From: Diplosphaera chodatii
Taxonomy: Eukaryota; Chlorophyta; Trebouxiophyceae; Prasiolales; Stichococcaceae
Direction of reading: 5' to 3'
Length of the DNA: 64,000 bases
NCBI GenBank assembly: GCA_032358165.1
Contig: JAALGY010000041.1
Span: 1,426,001 to 1,490,000, forward strand
Part shown: positions 11,901-23,529 of the stretch, piece by piece
How the letters are laid out: the number at the start of each line of letters is the position of its first letter
How positions within the stretch are numbered: the first letter of the stretch is position 1
Notes under the pieces: generated by a model
What the model saw: only the letters and a program-made list of their open reading frames with translations
The model's database searches: none
Told to the model about the DNA's origin: nothing
Position numbers and translations under genes: made by a program

Positions 11901-14900
11901 GGTGCCGGCCATATACATCTAAAGGCTGCAGCTGCTTGCTCACTCTGCGCGCAGCCGTGACCCTACACAGGCGCACAGCAGTTGCCCAGTCGTGACGCCT
12001 ATGCAGCCACGCTCCCCGACTTCCTGTGTCACATCCGAAAAGCACTTGGTGTGGCCAGACATGTGAGTTTTACGCACGAGAAGATGAGGTCTGAACGTGC
12101 TACTGGTTTTGGGAAGTGCTTCATGACAATGTCTGTTGGTACACCCCAGTGGCACCATGGAAACTGCATGCACCTGCAAGTCTCTGATGATAGCGAGTGC
12201 TGCAGAAAGGCCACGGACGGGGCTGTCGTCGTGAACCACACGCAGGCCGAATGCTGCGACTGCCAGGAAGCCCTTTTCATCGCATCGGGCCTGCGCAGCG
12301 TCCAACATATGGCCTGGTGCCATACGTGCTTCTGCATGCAAATGGATTGCAGCAGAGCGGTGATGGATTAGCATGCATGCATGCATGTGGGCCATCTGCA
12401 GTTGCCTGGAGTTCAAGATCTACACCTGCAAGAATGAACCGCCGGCGGCCTCCAGGACTTGTTGCACAGCATTCACCGCCGCCTGAACGCTAGCCAGACC
12501 ATCTCCATCATCACCGTCCACTTCCTGTTCGTGTGCAGGAAGCCGGCCTCTGTCAAGCATGGGTAATCTTTTGTGCCCGTCATCACATCCTGAGAGGAGC
12601 AGCTTCTGAGGGACTGCAGCCGCGCACAATCAGACTTTGCTGTCAACTGTGCTCAGCAGAAACGACCACCTGCAGACTGGGGATGCCGCAGAATACAGTG
12701 GTGCAGACGCGCAGCTCGTTGATGTAGTCACCGTGCCCCGCCTCAATGCGCTGCCGCAGATTCTCCATAACATGCATCCGCATGACCTGCCGCCCATAGT
12801 TGCACGATTGCTGGGCAATGGCCAGGCCATAGTGCGATTCAATGGCACTCATGCCCATGAGTCATGGCAGACAAGGCAGTATGGTGCCTGAATAGTCCAC
12901 ATGTGATCACACAGTATATCATATGAACCAGTAGGGACTTGGCAGCAGTGAAAGGTGCAGCATTACCTCAACTGCCTGGAGCTGGCCCTGTGGGTGCAGT
13001 GCCATGAGCTCCTGGCCAGCCTTTCGCCTGACCGACTTGACACTGGTTGCTACGTGCCTGTGCGGGGCAGCTGTCCGGCTGCCTCCATCAGGTGCCACTG
13101 TGTCATGAACGCTCAGCAGCAGAGCGTGGCCATCTGCAGCTGGTGCGACCTCGCAGACGTCCCCAATGCTCGACAGTACTTCGGGGCTCAGCAGCACCTC
13201 GCCTGCACACAATTACATGCATGGTCATGACTGCAGGAGCACACTGATATGGGTTGTCATGCCTTGCGGGCATAAAGCCGTGCTAGATGCCAGCATACCA
13301 CAGCTTATGGGACATGTCACCTGACTGCACAATGCGGTCTGCAGCAGCCAGCTGCACCATTGGCTGGCGTCTGCCTTTGGCATCTGTGGCTGGTGCGTGT
13401 GGGCGGTCTCCCATGAAGAACTCCCACCTGGGCACACTGTCCTCGCCCCCTCCGCAGAGCGCTCGCTCATAACAACCGCCCACATGAAACACGGCGATCC
13501 TACCCGCCGCGACCATGATCTAAGCCAAGGTTGGAACAAGACGTCTCCTATCACTGCCAGATGTTGACAGCATGGTGCAGCAGGTCCAGGAAGTGCCGTG
13601 TGCCAGGTTTCATCAGCAGGCAGTCCATCGCTCAAGCAGTGCCTGACGTAACCATACAAACACATAGTCCCCACCTTCAGTGAGAGGGTGCGTCGGGCCC
13701 AAGCGGTCGATGCGGACAATGCCGACTTCTTCTGGCGAAGTGCTCGCTGCAGCTGGCTTCCTTGTGTTTGCAGCGAGCTGCCACCCATTGTACCTGAGTC
13801 AGAAAGCTGCCTGGTCAGACACGTCCATTGGCAGAAAGGGTGTCATGGAAGCCGGGGCCATGTGTAGGTTGCTTGGCATGCCAGTAAGAGGTACAGGCAT
13901 CGTCTACCAGAACTGCAAGTTACATGCATGCAGGGGTCGCCACATTGCTCACCGCTAGCAAGGCTGCCAGCAGATGATGCAACAGTCCCACTGAAGGATG
14001 GCGGACCAGCCGGGGGGGCATCATCGCCAAGGCTGGAAGCTGCCAGCAGACTTGGCAATCGCTGCTGCGACGCGCCCAAGGACATGTAGGACCCAGCTGT
14101 GTCGATGCTGCTTGTAGCACTGATGTCACTTGCTGCTGACCTGTGCGCCTTCATGCAGCAAGCAGAGTATGTTCAATCACCTAGGCTGTCGTCCTTTCGT
14201 CGCCGTGCAGGAGTGGGAAACGTGCTCAGGTTGACTGAACTTCCATACATATGCACAAAAGAGGTGTCGCTGACCTCGAGCCAAGTGGGATACTGCTGCA
14301 ATTGCCGTTCCAAGCGCTGTGGCGGCGTGACATCTAGTGAAGCCTGTGCCGGTACTGAGGAGCTGCTGCCAGAGCGCCAGCTGCCGATCGTTATAGCCAG
14401 CTTGCTGGCACGTTTCTGCAATCGTGAGCGGCCAGCTGGTCGGTTGATGGCAGCAGCACTGTCTTCACCGGCGCTGGCAGCCTCTGCTGCATGATGTCCA
14501 GCGCCAGGAACTTCAGTAGCTGCAGTCAGCAACATGCTCTGGAGTGTCAACAATTTGAACCTTGTGGCAACCAGCGCAGGTTGCACGTTCTGTTGATGAC
14601 ACACACGCCTTCAAGTCTCTGTGTATAGCAGACAACACCTGAAGCTGGCGCTGCACCCCCCGGTGCTGCGGGCAGCATTGCAGGAGCGCCTTGGGGCGCC
14701 AATGCGGTGCGGCCAAGTGCCAGCATGTGTGATGGTGGACAAGCTGCCGAAGCTGCAGCATCAGCTGCGCCTTGGCCAAGGGTTTTGCTGGTGACTGCAA
14801 GCTGGAGCGCTGGCCGCAGCTGTGGGAGGATGGCGGCTGCAGACGGAGTGACTGGCTGTGAGGCGGATGTAGCAAGCACATTTGCCTGACCTGGGGGTTG

Positions 14901-17900
14901 CCAACAGGCCTCTGCTTGTTGTAGCAGGGCTGTGTGGTCCACCGGGGGCAGCGGTGGGAGGCTGGCAGTGCTGAAGTAGCTGCCAATCAGTGCCGACCTG
15001 CAGCCAACACGACATTCGCATGGTTGATGTTGTTGAAATATTCCTGCTGAGCACACACCTCTGCAGACTCTCACATAAAACGATCAACCATATTTTGGAT
15101 GGCAAATGGCATAGTGAACGACACATACCCAGCGCTAGCGGCAGAGCCTTGGCTGGTGATCGAATCTGCCTGCCGCATCTGGCTGAGGGAATCCGCACTG
15201 GCAGCGCTGGGTACCGCTTCCTGAGGTGGCATCGCCTCGCTGGCAGGTGCACCGTGTAGCAACAATGCCGACGCTGCAGCAGCTGCCGAGGGTGTTGGCA
15301 GGGAGCCGAAGGTGACGGTGCGATGCAGTTCTGTTCCTTCTGGCTGCCGCTTCTGCAGCGATGGGGCCTCCTCGGTGCTCTGCTGCACAGCACGGGCAGA
15401 CAACGGCGCGCTGCCATCGCGCTGCAGACGGCGCTTCTTGGCTGACGACAGGACTGCAACCACCTGCAGAGCACAGGTTACCGTTGCCATCGGTGGTGAT
15501 GCTCCCTCACAGCTGGCAAGTCACTTATGAGGACCACACTTCCTCGGTGATCAGTTCTTCTTGATAAGGGACCTGGTGGTAGATGTGCGCCAATGGGTTG
15601 CCAGCGCCGCCGTCTGGCAGCTTTCGTTCGGATGCGTCGATCTGCGCAGTGCCTCCTGCTGAGTGCGTCCTGAGCTGGGCTGCGGAGGTGGCGGAGTCGT
15701 CCAATGTGCGCAGGGCCGGTGTTGCAGGTCGGCTGCTGGTGCAGTCGATGCTGCGCCTGCTGGGATCGCTGAGCGCGCGAGCGCGCCTCTGCCTTGCAGG
15801 CGGCGTAGGCGGGCTGCACCGGCCTGTAGGTGGGACTGCGCATTCCATTGTCTGTGTCAGCGTGAGTGTCACACAGACTGCAAGTGAACAGATCGGCACA
15901 GGGCTCATGTCTGAACTCGGCAGAGTTGCGGCACTTCACACGGCTAGGGTGCACCTGTGCCCGCTGCAGAAGTGCTGTTGGCTGTGGCTGACAGGCGTGA
16001 CGGCTCACTGTGTTCCTTGCCCCGCAGCAGCCCGGCAAAATTGTCCAGAACACTGGCGGTCCGGCGCACGCGGCGCTGCGGGCCGTTCACCCCTACTTCG
16101 CCTGCTGCAGGGGGGCCATCGGCGCTGCTCAGTGTGACGCGGCGGCTGGGCAGGTTGTGCGGCTGCCGCGGTACTGGGCTCACCTCCCCGCTCGGCAGCA
16201 TCCGCATTGCACCTAGGGGAGCAAGACGGTCACGTTCCTCCTGCTGGCAATGCCTGTAGTCAGAAAGATGCTGCACAGTCGAAGGCATCACTCTGGCCAT
16301 GCATGACAAGCGTGCACCGTAGTTCAGCGAGAGCTGTGAGGCACAACACGCGCAGCGCAACGTCGCCTGCTTCAGCCCCCCGTCGCTGGAAGACATCGTC
16401 TCCGCATCGGTTGGCGCAAAAGCCACTATCATCGAGTCGCCTGCAGAACAAACATGCTGATGAACCTTGACCACAGGAATGTCCTCGGGCTGAGCACCAG
16501 CCTGACGTCGGCTCATGCGATACAGGCCCAAAGCTGGAGCAGGCATACCTGCAAACTTCATTACATCGCCGCCATGCATGGCAATGACGTCGATGACCTG
16601 CAGCAGTCAACTTCTATGTTGCAAGAGCACGACCCTGGTGACAGCATCGGCTCAACTGTCCATGTGTGGCAGAATGGACCTTCGTGAAGTAGTTGTTCAT
16701 GCATTTGGTCAGCAGCTCAACGCCAAAGGCGTGCTGCGGTCCACGCGACAGCTGCTCCGTCAGTCTTGTGAACCCCGAGATGTCTGCCACCATCACTGCA
16801 CCCTCGAAGGACTCCATCGTGGGTTTCAGCACCTGCAATGTAGACAGCTAAACACTACATGCTGTACTTTTGGCTAAGCCTGTGCTGAGACTAGCCCTCA
16901 TGTTTTGCACTGCTGCTTCTGCAGATTGCAGCGTCGCCCAGCCCAGCCAGCGATGCACCTCGGCGGTGCCGTTAAAGCTGTGGAGGTGTGCAGCGGCCAG
17001 CTTCTCCAGAAGCATACCGGGCACAAAGGGCGCCAGCATGGGCAGCGCAGAAGCAGCAATCGCCACAGCTGATGCATGATCCAACGCCGCCTGCTTCTTA
17101 GCATCAACTGAGTTTTGCTGCTGTGCCTTAGGCGGCTTTCGGCTCTTAGAATGCACATCCTTGCCTGCAGCGTCAACAGCGACAGTTTTGATATTGCGCC
17201 CATGTCATCCTGTCTCGGAGCAACCTGCAAGATCTGCACCACACCAAATGGTATGTGCTACGCTATCATGGTAACAAGGGGCAGCAGCCTTGGGCCACTC
17301 ACCGGCAGGCAATGCCCCGTCTTTGTCGAGCTGTCCTGAGCGCTGTCTTGCCTTGAGGCCGGGCGTCACTGGCGGCTTGCCCGCAGCTCTCAAGCGGGAG
17401 GTCACCTTGGCGGTCAGTTTCAGCAGGTTCCAGCTGGACTCGGCAGTCATGTCTGCCGATTGCCGGAGGCGCGGTGCGGCATCAATGCTGATGGCCAGCT
17501 GCTCTGGTACGTTGTGGGACGCCGTGCTGTTGTCTCCTGGCGGCGGGCTCAAGGAGCGCCGTAGTTTGGCTGACACAGAACGGCCAGCCGCTGCCAGCAG
17601 CGGCGGCGGGCCAGACACATGAGACTTTGCTGGCCGCAGGCGTTCCAGACCACTGACGCGCCGCACACCCAGCATCGGTGCCATCTGAGGGGCAGGCGGC
17701 AGCTGCGCACCAGGTGCAGTGGCACCATCGCGTGACTTTGTTCTGCGGCCACGCATGCGTGTGCTGGCGCGGCGGATGCTGCTGGGCATAGCCAAAAACT
17801 GCAGCGCCGATGACTTTCTGACTGTTGGTTGATTGGGCGGCTCACGCACAGCAAGCACCATATCCAGGTATGATGTCCCCTCGCCTGCAAACCGGAGTGC

Positions 17901-18349
17901 CTTCACAGTGGACCCACAGCGGGACATGTTGTCCAGGTTGGTAGGTGTGTAAATTCACATGGTAGAGCAGTGGGGGGGCAGGCGTTGTCACCTGACATGT
18001 CCCTGCGAAGTGCTTGAAGGCTGTCATTCTGCTCACTTGTGCCACCTCTGCTGCTTCCTTGGGGCCTGCTGAATGGCAGTGCAGAGCGACGAGGAAGAGC
18101 TGATGCATGCCCCGCCGAGCTGGCCATGGCCATGTCTTGGGCTGGGGGCCTGTTCAAGCAGGAGACATGAACAAGTCATGCAAGCCATACACTGGTAATA
18201 CAGCCAACAGATGACACTGGCACCACCACCTCGGCGTTCATTGGTCCCAAGGCTGTGAGCCATCCTCGCACCTTGCTGTTGTCCCACGCGGCTTGGCGGA
18301 CAGTGAGGTAGGCTGCTGCTCGGGCTGCCGTGCCAGCGACTTCTGCTGA

Positions 18350-18418
<69 letters not shown>

Positions 18419-18897
18419 GTCTGCTGTGGCTGTTGGGCCTGCGTCTGCAGCCGGCGCTGCCTGTCCTGTTGCGCCGCCTCTCGGGCGGCCTTGTCCCGCT
18501 GCGCAGTCTGCTCCATTGTACGCTTCAAGTCCCATAGCTCAAGAATGGATTCCGCCTGACGCTCGCGCCCCTTGGCCGCTGCAGTGCTGATGCCGGTGTG
18601 GGGGCCTTTCTGCGCCGCAGGGTACGGCACGCTGGCGCTGCGGCGCAGCATCGTGGCCAGCTCCGGCAGTGACGCCCGGGCTGCTGATGGCGGGGCCGCC
18701 TCGTCGAGGCTGCTGCGGCCTGTGTACAGCGGCACCGTGCGTGGCTGCGCTGCCACTTCAGCCCCGGTGCTGTCAGGGGCAGCCCTTGTCGTAGGTTCAT
18801 CCATGGCAAAGCTGGTAGCGGCGCTGCGCACTGTCGGGCTGTCCAAGTCTGCCATGGGAGCGGACTCAGCCGGTCCACCGGGTGCGGGTGGCGCCAT
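5915..18897 (-). CDS. Soluble-type adenylyl cyclase (ADCY10-like): two cyclase domains, AAA ATPase, helical repeats
   Basis: Predicted to make cAMP from ATP. About 35 exons give roughly 2,500-2,800 residues. In order they hold an N-terminal disordered part from ATG 18897 with polyglutamine, and a basic, Ser-rich linker. The first half of cyclase C1 follows (VMVADISGFTRLTEQL, 16,690-16,834; GGDVMKFAG-GDSMIVAFAP, 16,330-16,603), carrying both metal-binding Asp. Then come a roughly 600-residue insert (13.95-16.26 kb), the rest of C1 (RIAVFHVGG, RWEFFMGD, about 13.4 kb) and C2 (ELRVCTTVFCGIPSL; GERGCIGVTTGQLL; FTMFGDAINLAARLM). C2 keeps the Asn/Arg motif but lacks the metal Asp, the same division of labour as in animal soluble cyclase. 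The ATPase follows (Walker A LLEGEAGIGKSRV at 11.1 kb; Walker B VVLFEDLQHFD at 9.2 kb; ITARIDRLRPSQQLTLK at 8.3 kb), then TPR-like helices (AYELIPFSQRRRLHAAVAEA; ALERGAQLEALRLFGRA). The start and the 3' end are less certain than the core. Confidence 0.85.
11635..11660 (+). repeat. Perfect 13-bp tandem duplication (GGTGCATATATAT x2)
   Basis: Two identical adjacent copies, 11,635-11,647 and 11,648-11,660, in an intron of the cyclase gene just before the exon coding FGDAINLAARLM ends. Probably replication slippage; no function is inferred. Confidence 0.85.
18352..18417 (+). repeat. (CTG)22 microsatellite coding polyglutamine on the minus strand
   Basis: Twenty-two uninterrupted CTG units. On the minus strand they read (CAG)22 inside the first exon of the cyclase gene, in a region already rich in Gln (QTQAQQPQQTQQ before, QRQQKSLARQPEQQP after). 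A pure codon run of this length is expected to vary in length between strains. Confidence 0.9.
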
Positions 18898-19638
18898 CGA
18901 CCTTAGCTGCCCGACAGAACCTGAAAGTAGGCTTTGCGCTATGCAGGTACGGTCGCGCGTATCAACTTCCTGTCAGGCGTCCGCTGCTGCTGCGGTGTAG
19001 CCAGCGGCTATGTGCTTGCCAGTGCCCACCCCAATATGCCACTGGCAGAGCGACATGACCTGTGCGGTCACCAGGAGGTGATGCTATCACACCATCAAGT
19101 TGATGTGTTGCCGATGGAAACCAGCCTGGAGTTGCCAACGACTGAACGAATGCATAGCACCTACAGTTCTGGTCAGACGGAAAGGCGCCTAAACGATCGC
19201 GACGATGGTAGCAGTAACGAAAATACGTATCTGAGCTCAACATTGAGCAAGCTTGTGGTACAGCCCGATCAAACAAGGTTGCTCCCGTCGCTGGTGTAAC
19301 AGTCTGCGAACATCCCGGACGGACACACACGTAACAAACGCATACCCGCGCCCGCACGCAAGAATGGCCCAGTATTAGTGTTCGATGCACAATCTGTACC
19401 GATGATCATCTAACTTGCTTCAAGCCTCAGTCAGCGCCAGGATCTGCAGGTCACTTTCCCAGCTTTTCTTGGAGGGTCACGTGACCGCTCCCGGGCTTTG
19501 CGAGGACTCACAGCAGTGATCTCCAGACACAGACAGCGGCGTGTGCTCCCGGGGGCCTGGGGCGCACACACCCGGCAGCCCGCGCTCATTGCCGGCCCGG
19601 TGGTGCCCCGGCACACGCCAAAACCTCTCGATTGTCCC
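18898..19638. promoter_or_regulatory. Divergent intergenic region cyclase / NARA5-like gene
   Basis: 741 bases between two outward-pointing start codons. It holds one clear palindromic G-box (listed separately) about 155 bases upstream of the NARA5-like ATG. Nothing else is recognised. Confidence 0.45.
19476..19485. promoter_or_regulatory. G-box palindrome GTCACGTGAC
   Basis: A 10-base perfect palindrome with a CACGTG core, the binding site of plant-type bZIP/bHLH factors often tied to light-regulated photosynthesis genes. It lies between the cyclase and the plastid pfkB gene, nearer the latter. Function is inferred from motif and position only. Confidence 0.4.
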
Positions 19639-22136
19639 ATGGCCATGGCCACAGCCAGTTTGGCGGGCTGCCACCTTGAGCGCCTGCTTTCGTCTTCGGC
19701 AGCCTCGTGCACGAGTTTCGTCCCCGTGCGGCATCTGCCGCAATCGTGCGCCGGCTTCTCGGCACGATCCGGCGGCGGTCAAGAGATCAGCAGCCGCTCG
19801 CGGCTCAGCACCACAATCCATCAACGGCGGTGTACCATGGCAGCATACAGCAGGATGGCGGATGGTTTCGATTCAGAGCACATGCCGGCCCACGGCTCGG
19901 GCGAGGCATGGGATGTGCTGGGCCTCGGGCAGGTGCGTTTGCTGCCGCACGCACCGGCTCCGCGGTTAGTTGCCCGATCGTGTTTTTTTTTTCTGGTGGT
20001 TGTGCGCAGCGGCGGCCTGAGGGTGTAAGCAATCCATTTGCGCAGGCCATGGTCGACTTTTCGGCCTGCGTGAACGACGAGTTCCTGGACCATCTCGAAG
20101 TCGAGAAGGGCTCCCGCAGGTGTGTCTTCATGCTGCAACCCTCACTTACTTGTCACACCTGCTGCTGCCCGCTGCTGGCTCCTCCACTCCTGATCTGGAT
20201 GTTCACCTGCTCGATGCGCGATCTGTTGCAGGATAGTCACAGTGGAGGAACGGGCAGCGGTCCTCCAGCAGCTCGACGGCAGCTCATACCAGGTGCGGTG
20301 CCGCCCGCAGTCTGATGCAAGCAGCGTTAAGGCTGCTCATGCTGCCCATCTGAGCACCTTGCCGTTTGTGTAAATTAACCTGCTCGTCAGGCAATACGCA
20401 ACCAGCGTTGGGCTTGATCAGAGCCCAGCAGCAATTGAGCAATCAATCCTGTTGCTGGCCGGCAGGTGAGCGCCGGCGGGTCACTCAGCAACACGCTGCT
20501 GGCGCTCGCACGCCTAGGCCACGCGGAGGATGCGCTGTGCGGCCGCGGCCCGCTGCGCGTGGCCTTTGACGGCATCGTGGGCGGCGATGCGCTGTCAGCC
20601 TTCTACTCGGCCCAGATGCGTGACGCCGGCGTATCGGTCCTGGCCGAGCCCGGACCCAACAGCAGCACAGGTGGGATCCAAACCTCGTCATGGCGCATCC
20701 CTCAACAAATCATATAGTCCACAATAGCATTTGCGTCTGTCGACCATATGCATGTGCACACGTACTTACACATCCTTGTCCCGTGTAGCAAGTGTTCCTT
20801 GATCAATCTTACAGGGACAGTCATGGTGCTGACGACACCGGACGCCAACCGAACGATGCTGTCGTACCTGGGCACCCCGGCGCCGGTGGTCCTGGATGCG
20901 CGGCTAGAGGCGGCCATCGCGCACTCGAGGCTACTGGTCATCGAGGGCTACGTCTGGGAGATGCCCGACGCCGTGGCCAGCATTGGCGCTGCTCTCGAGG
21001 TGCGCAGCGCTCATGTCGCCACTGCAATGCTGTGTTGTTTATGCTCAAATTGGAGTGCGTAGGCTGTACGAGTAGTCATGTTGCAGCAGTGTTGGTCATA
21101 CGCACTATGTCATAAGATGACCTGCCAAAAATGGGATTTGGTGCGTGCCTGCAGGTGGCGCGCGCACACGGCACGCTGGTGGCGCTGACGGCGGGCGATG
21201 CGGGGCTGGTGGCGCGCAAGCGAGAGGAGCTGTGGGGTGCCCTCCACGCCGGCGTCGACCTGCTGTTCACCAACAGGTGGGCTGCAGGCTGTGGTGTTGC
21301 ATGGATGGTCGTCTTCAACAGCTGAGGAATCTGCAGCTTTACACTGTTAGTTCCACCTGTGCACATCTGTCGCTGCCACATCCTGAACTTACCTTCATTT
21401 TCCTTGTATCAGGTCGGAAGCTTCAGCGCTGGTGGGGACCGACTGCAATGCGCAGCAGGCAGCGCTGGCGCTCGGGCCTCACGCCGACATGGTGGTGGTC
21501 ACCGACGGCGCGGATGGCTCCTGCATCTCAGCCCTCGGCAGCTTGCAGGTGCGTGGTGCCGCCGCTGCAGCCTCACACAAGATGCTCCGAGGGCTGTGTA
21601 ACTGTGCACGCTGTCATGCAGTCATGCAAGGGTGGTGCCAGACACAGAACAGGACTCGCAAGCGTGCGGCTGACGATCCCAGATGTGATCCCAGTGTTCT
21701 GAGGAAGCAATGCCACTTGCGCAGGTGGTGCCGCCCTTCTGGGCGCACGAGGCGCCAGTGGACACCTGCGGCGCGGGCGACGCGTATGCTGCCGGTGTGC
21801 TGTGGGCCTACCTCCGCGGCATGGGCGTTGCCGCCATGGGCCGTGCCGGTGCACGCATTGCCAGCCAGGTCGGTTTTGGCACAGTAAGCTCACGAGGACA
21901 TCCAAGGCAGTAGCGTGATGGGGGTCTCACCCTGCCTCCGCATCGACCAGCGAGATCATCATCATGGCGTGCAGATGACTTGGGTGTCATGGTGTTGTCG
22001 CCACCTGTTCCTGCAGGTGATTTCAAGGCAGGGCGCAACCCTGAGTTTGGAGGATGCAGCAAGGCTTGTGCAGCAGCTCCCAGCAGCAGAGTCCTCGCCC
22101 GCCCTCAGTAGCCTCAGCAGCGCCGACATGTGGTGA
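19639..22136 (+). CDS. NARA5: Plastid pfkB-family carbohydrate kinase homologue, NARA5-type
   Basis: Nine exons join in phase: 19639-19932, 20046-20119, 20232-20292, 20466-20670, 20815-20999, 21155-21276, 21413-21548, 21724-21868 and 22017-22136. The start at 19639 gives a typical chloroplast transit peptide of about 65 residues (MAMATASLAGCHLERLLSSS, Ser/Ala/Arg-rich, no acids at first). The mature part has AMVDFSACVNDEFLDHLEVE, VSAGGSLSNTLLALARLG (pfkB signature 1), TVMVLTTPDANRTMLSYLGT and VDTCGAGDAYAAGVLWAYLR (pfkB signature 2, with the catalytic Asp in GAGDAY). The line-up closely follows Arabidopsis NARA5, a plastid pfkB protein needed for Rubisco and photosynthetic gene expression. Its small-molecule substrate is not established. 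A later ATG at 19837 is in frame but would lose the transit peptide. Confidence 0.9.
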
Positions 22137-22638
22137 TGCCAATTGTCTCGACGTCATTGCACCATGGCGGCAGCGTAGAGCACGTATGGAACATGGCCAC
22201 CACGTGACGGCACATCAGCACCATCAGCAAGTCTAGCACGTGCTCCAGTGCACTCGCCTCTGAACCGAAAGGTGGTCACGGCGCCGAGCCACCACCAGGA
22301 ATTTTGAACCCAGCACTCTGCGCTGTAGCAGAGGGCATCTGTTAACAATAGGTTGTAGCGTAGCTGTCAGTCTGCCTGCGAAGCATGGGCGGTTTTGTGA
22401 TTGCTTGATCTCGAGACATCGGCTTGCAACTGCATGCGTTTGATAACACAGTGCGACGGTGTGAGCTCCTGCACCTGCCCAACTTTGCCCCGGAGTTGCT
22501 CCCTCAATCACCCGCCCTGTTGTCTAGTCCACGTATACATCTCATCTTGACACAGATTAGCAGGTGCAGGCGGCCACCTCTCCGCTGCGGGACGGCGACT
22601 CCAGCTCTCACACGTTTGCTCGGCATATTTGGCACATC
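22137..22638. other. Intergenic region between NARA5-like and lumen-protein genes
   Basis: No gene is supported. Two CACGTG cores occur at 22,201-22,206 and 22,237-22,242, roughly 400 bases before the lumen-protein ATG. An intron acceptor-like tract just before 22,564 suggests the lumen-protein leader may be spliced. Confidence 0.4.
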
Positions 22639-23025
22639 ATGGCAGGCGCTGCCCCCTGCACATGCGCGTTGCGGTTGCCTACACTGCCATGTCGCCAGCT
22701 TGCACACCAGCCCCCATTGGGCCGTAGACTGCAGTCTGCACAGTGCCACGCACGCACAGAGGCAGGCGATCGGGACCAGCTGCTGACTCGGCGAACCGTT
22801 GCTGCGGCGGTCATCAGCAGCCCGATCCTGCTAGCGGCAGCGGCAGTGCAGGCAAAGAGTATAAAGGAGGCAGAACAGGAGAAGGAGGCGAGGAGAAAGG
22901 CGCTTAAGGAAAAGGCGCAGGGCACAAAGGAGACCGGGAAGCCGTTCGAGGGCGAGGAGTGGGGCAGTAATTATGTGCCGCCAGAGTCACAAAAGATAAG
23001 CCCAGCATTCTTCAAGAAGATATGA
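22639..23025 (+). CDS. Small predicted thylakoid lumen protein with twin-arginine signal (unknown function)
   Basis: A 128-residue protein in one exon. The first in-frame ATG is 22,639. Residues 1-50 are an Arg/Ser/Ala-rich stroma-targeting stretch. LLTRRTVAAAVISSPILLAA is a classic twin-arginine thylakoid signal, with a probable AxA processing site just after it (AVQAKS). The mature part is only about 50 residues: a Lys/Glu-rich helix (KEAEQEKEARRKALKEKA) followed by GEEWGSNYVPPESQKISPAF. This bipartite layout means import into the chloroplast and then Tat transport into the lumen. I do not recognise the mature part; the size suits a photosystem-associated small lumenal subunit, but that is a guess. 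Confidence 0.72.
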   Translation: MAGAAPCTCALRLPTLPCRQLAHQPPLGRRLQSAQCHARTEAGDRDQLLTRRTVAAAVISSPILLAAAAVQAKSIKEAEQEKEARRKALKEKAQGTKETGKPFEGEEWGSNYVPPESQKISPAFFKKI

Positions 23026-23529
23026 CCGGGCTGCAGCTTGCTGGGGCAGCGGCCTCGGCGTCAGCAACTTGAGTGGTGTGTAGCCGCTCTGCATTGCCAT
23101 ATATCTGGGCGAGCAGGCTGCTCCTGGGTTTGCATCCGTTTGAGATGCCAGGCGTGTGCCGTCAAGAGGGCGTGAGGATTGCTGCGCCCTGCAATGTCAG
23201 CCGATATGGTGGCATTTACAGTGCACTCCGCAATTCTGGTGTACATGTACATCTAGATCAGTTGATTAGAAGACAATAGTCAATACATGCTCCAGACTGC
23301 TCATACAAGCTGGTACACCAAGTGCACTGCACAAGTGCAGTTCGCAGGCCCTGCACTGAAACAAACTGCGGTGAGGTGCAGGTTGTCGGACACAACAGGA
23401 GCCTGCCTGTGATGCATGCCGAATCCAGCAGAGGCTCCCCCTGCAGGAGATTCCTGTGCACTCCGATGGTGCATCGCAGGAAGTCAGCACGCTCGCAGCT
23501 GCTCGTGCTTGCGCTTGCAGCACTCAGCG
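23026..23529. other. Convergent 3' region, no gene seen
   Basis: This lies between the stop codons of the lumen-protein gene (plus) and FAD synthase (minus). Open frames are short and unlike proteins. It should hold both 3' UTRs. Confidence 0.45.

Noticed and set aside
10852..12045. 397-codon continuous minus-strand frame
   Set aside because: Reads through two introns of the cyclase; only parts of it (the GDAINLAARLM exon, the GKKFPVDVFKVLPAG exon and the Walker A exon) are kept, with introns removed.
22260..22350. Possible tRNA on the minus strand (GGGTTCAAAATTCC B-box-like tract)
   Set aside because: The T-arm cannot pair and no acceptor, D or anticodon arms fit around it.
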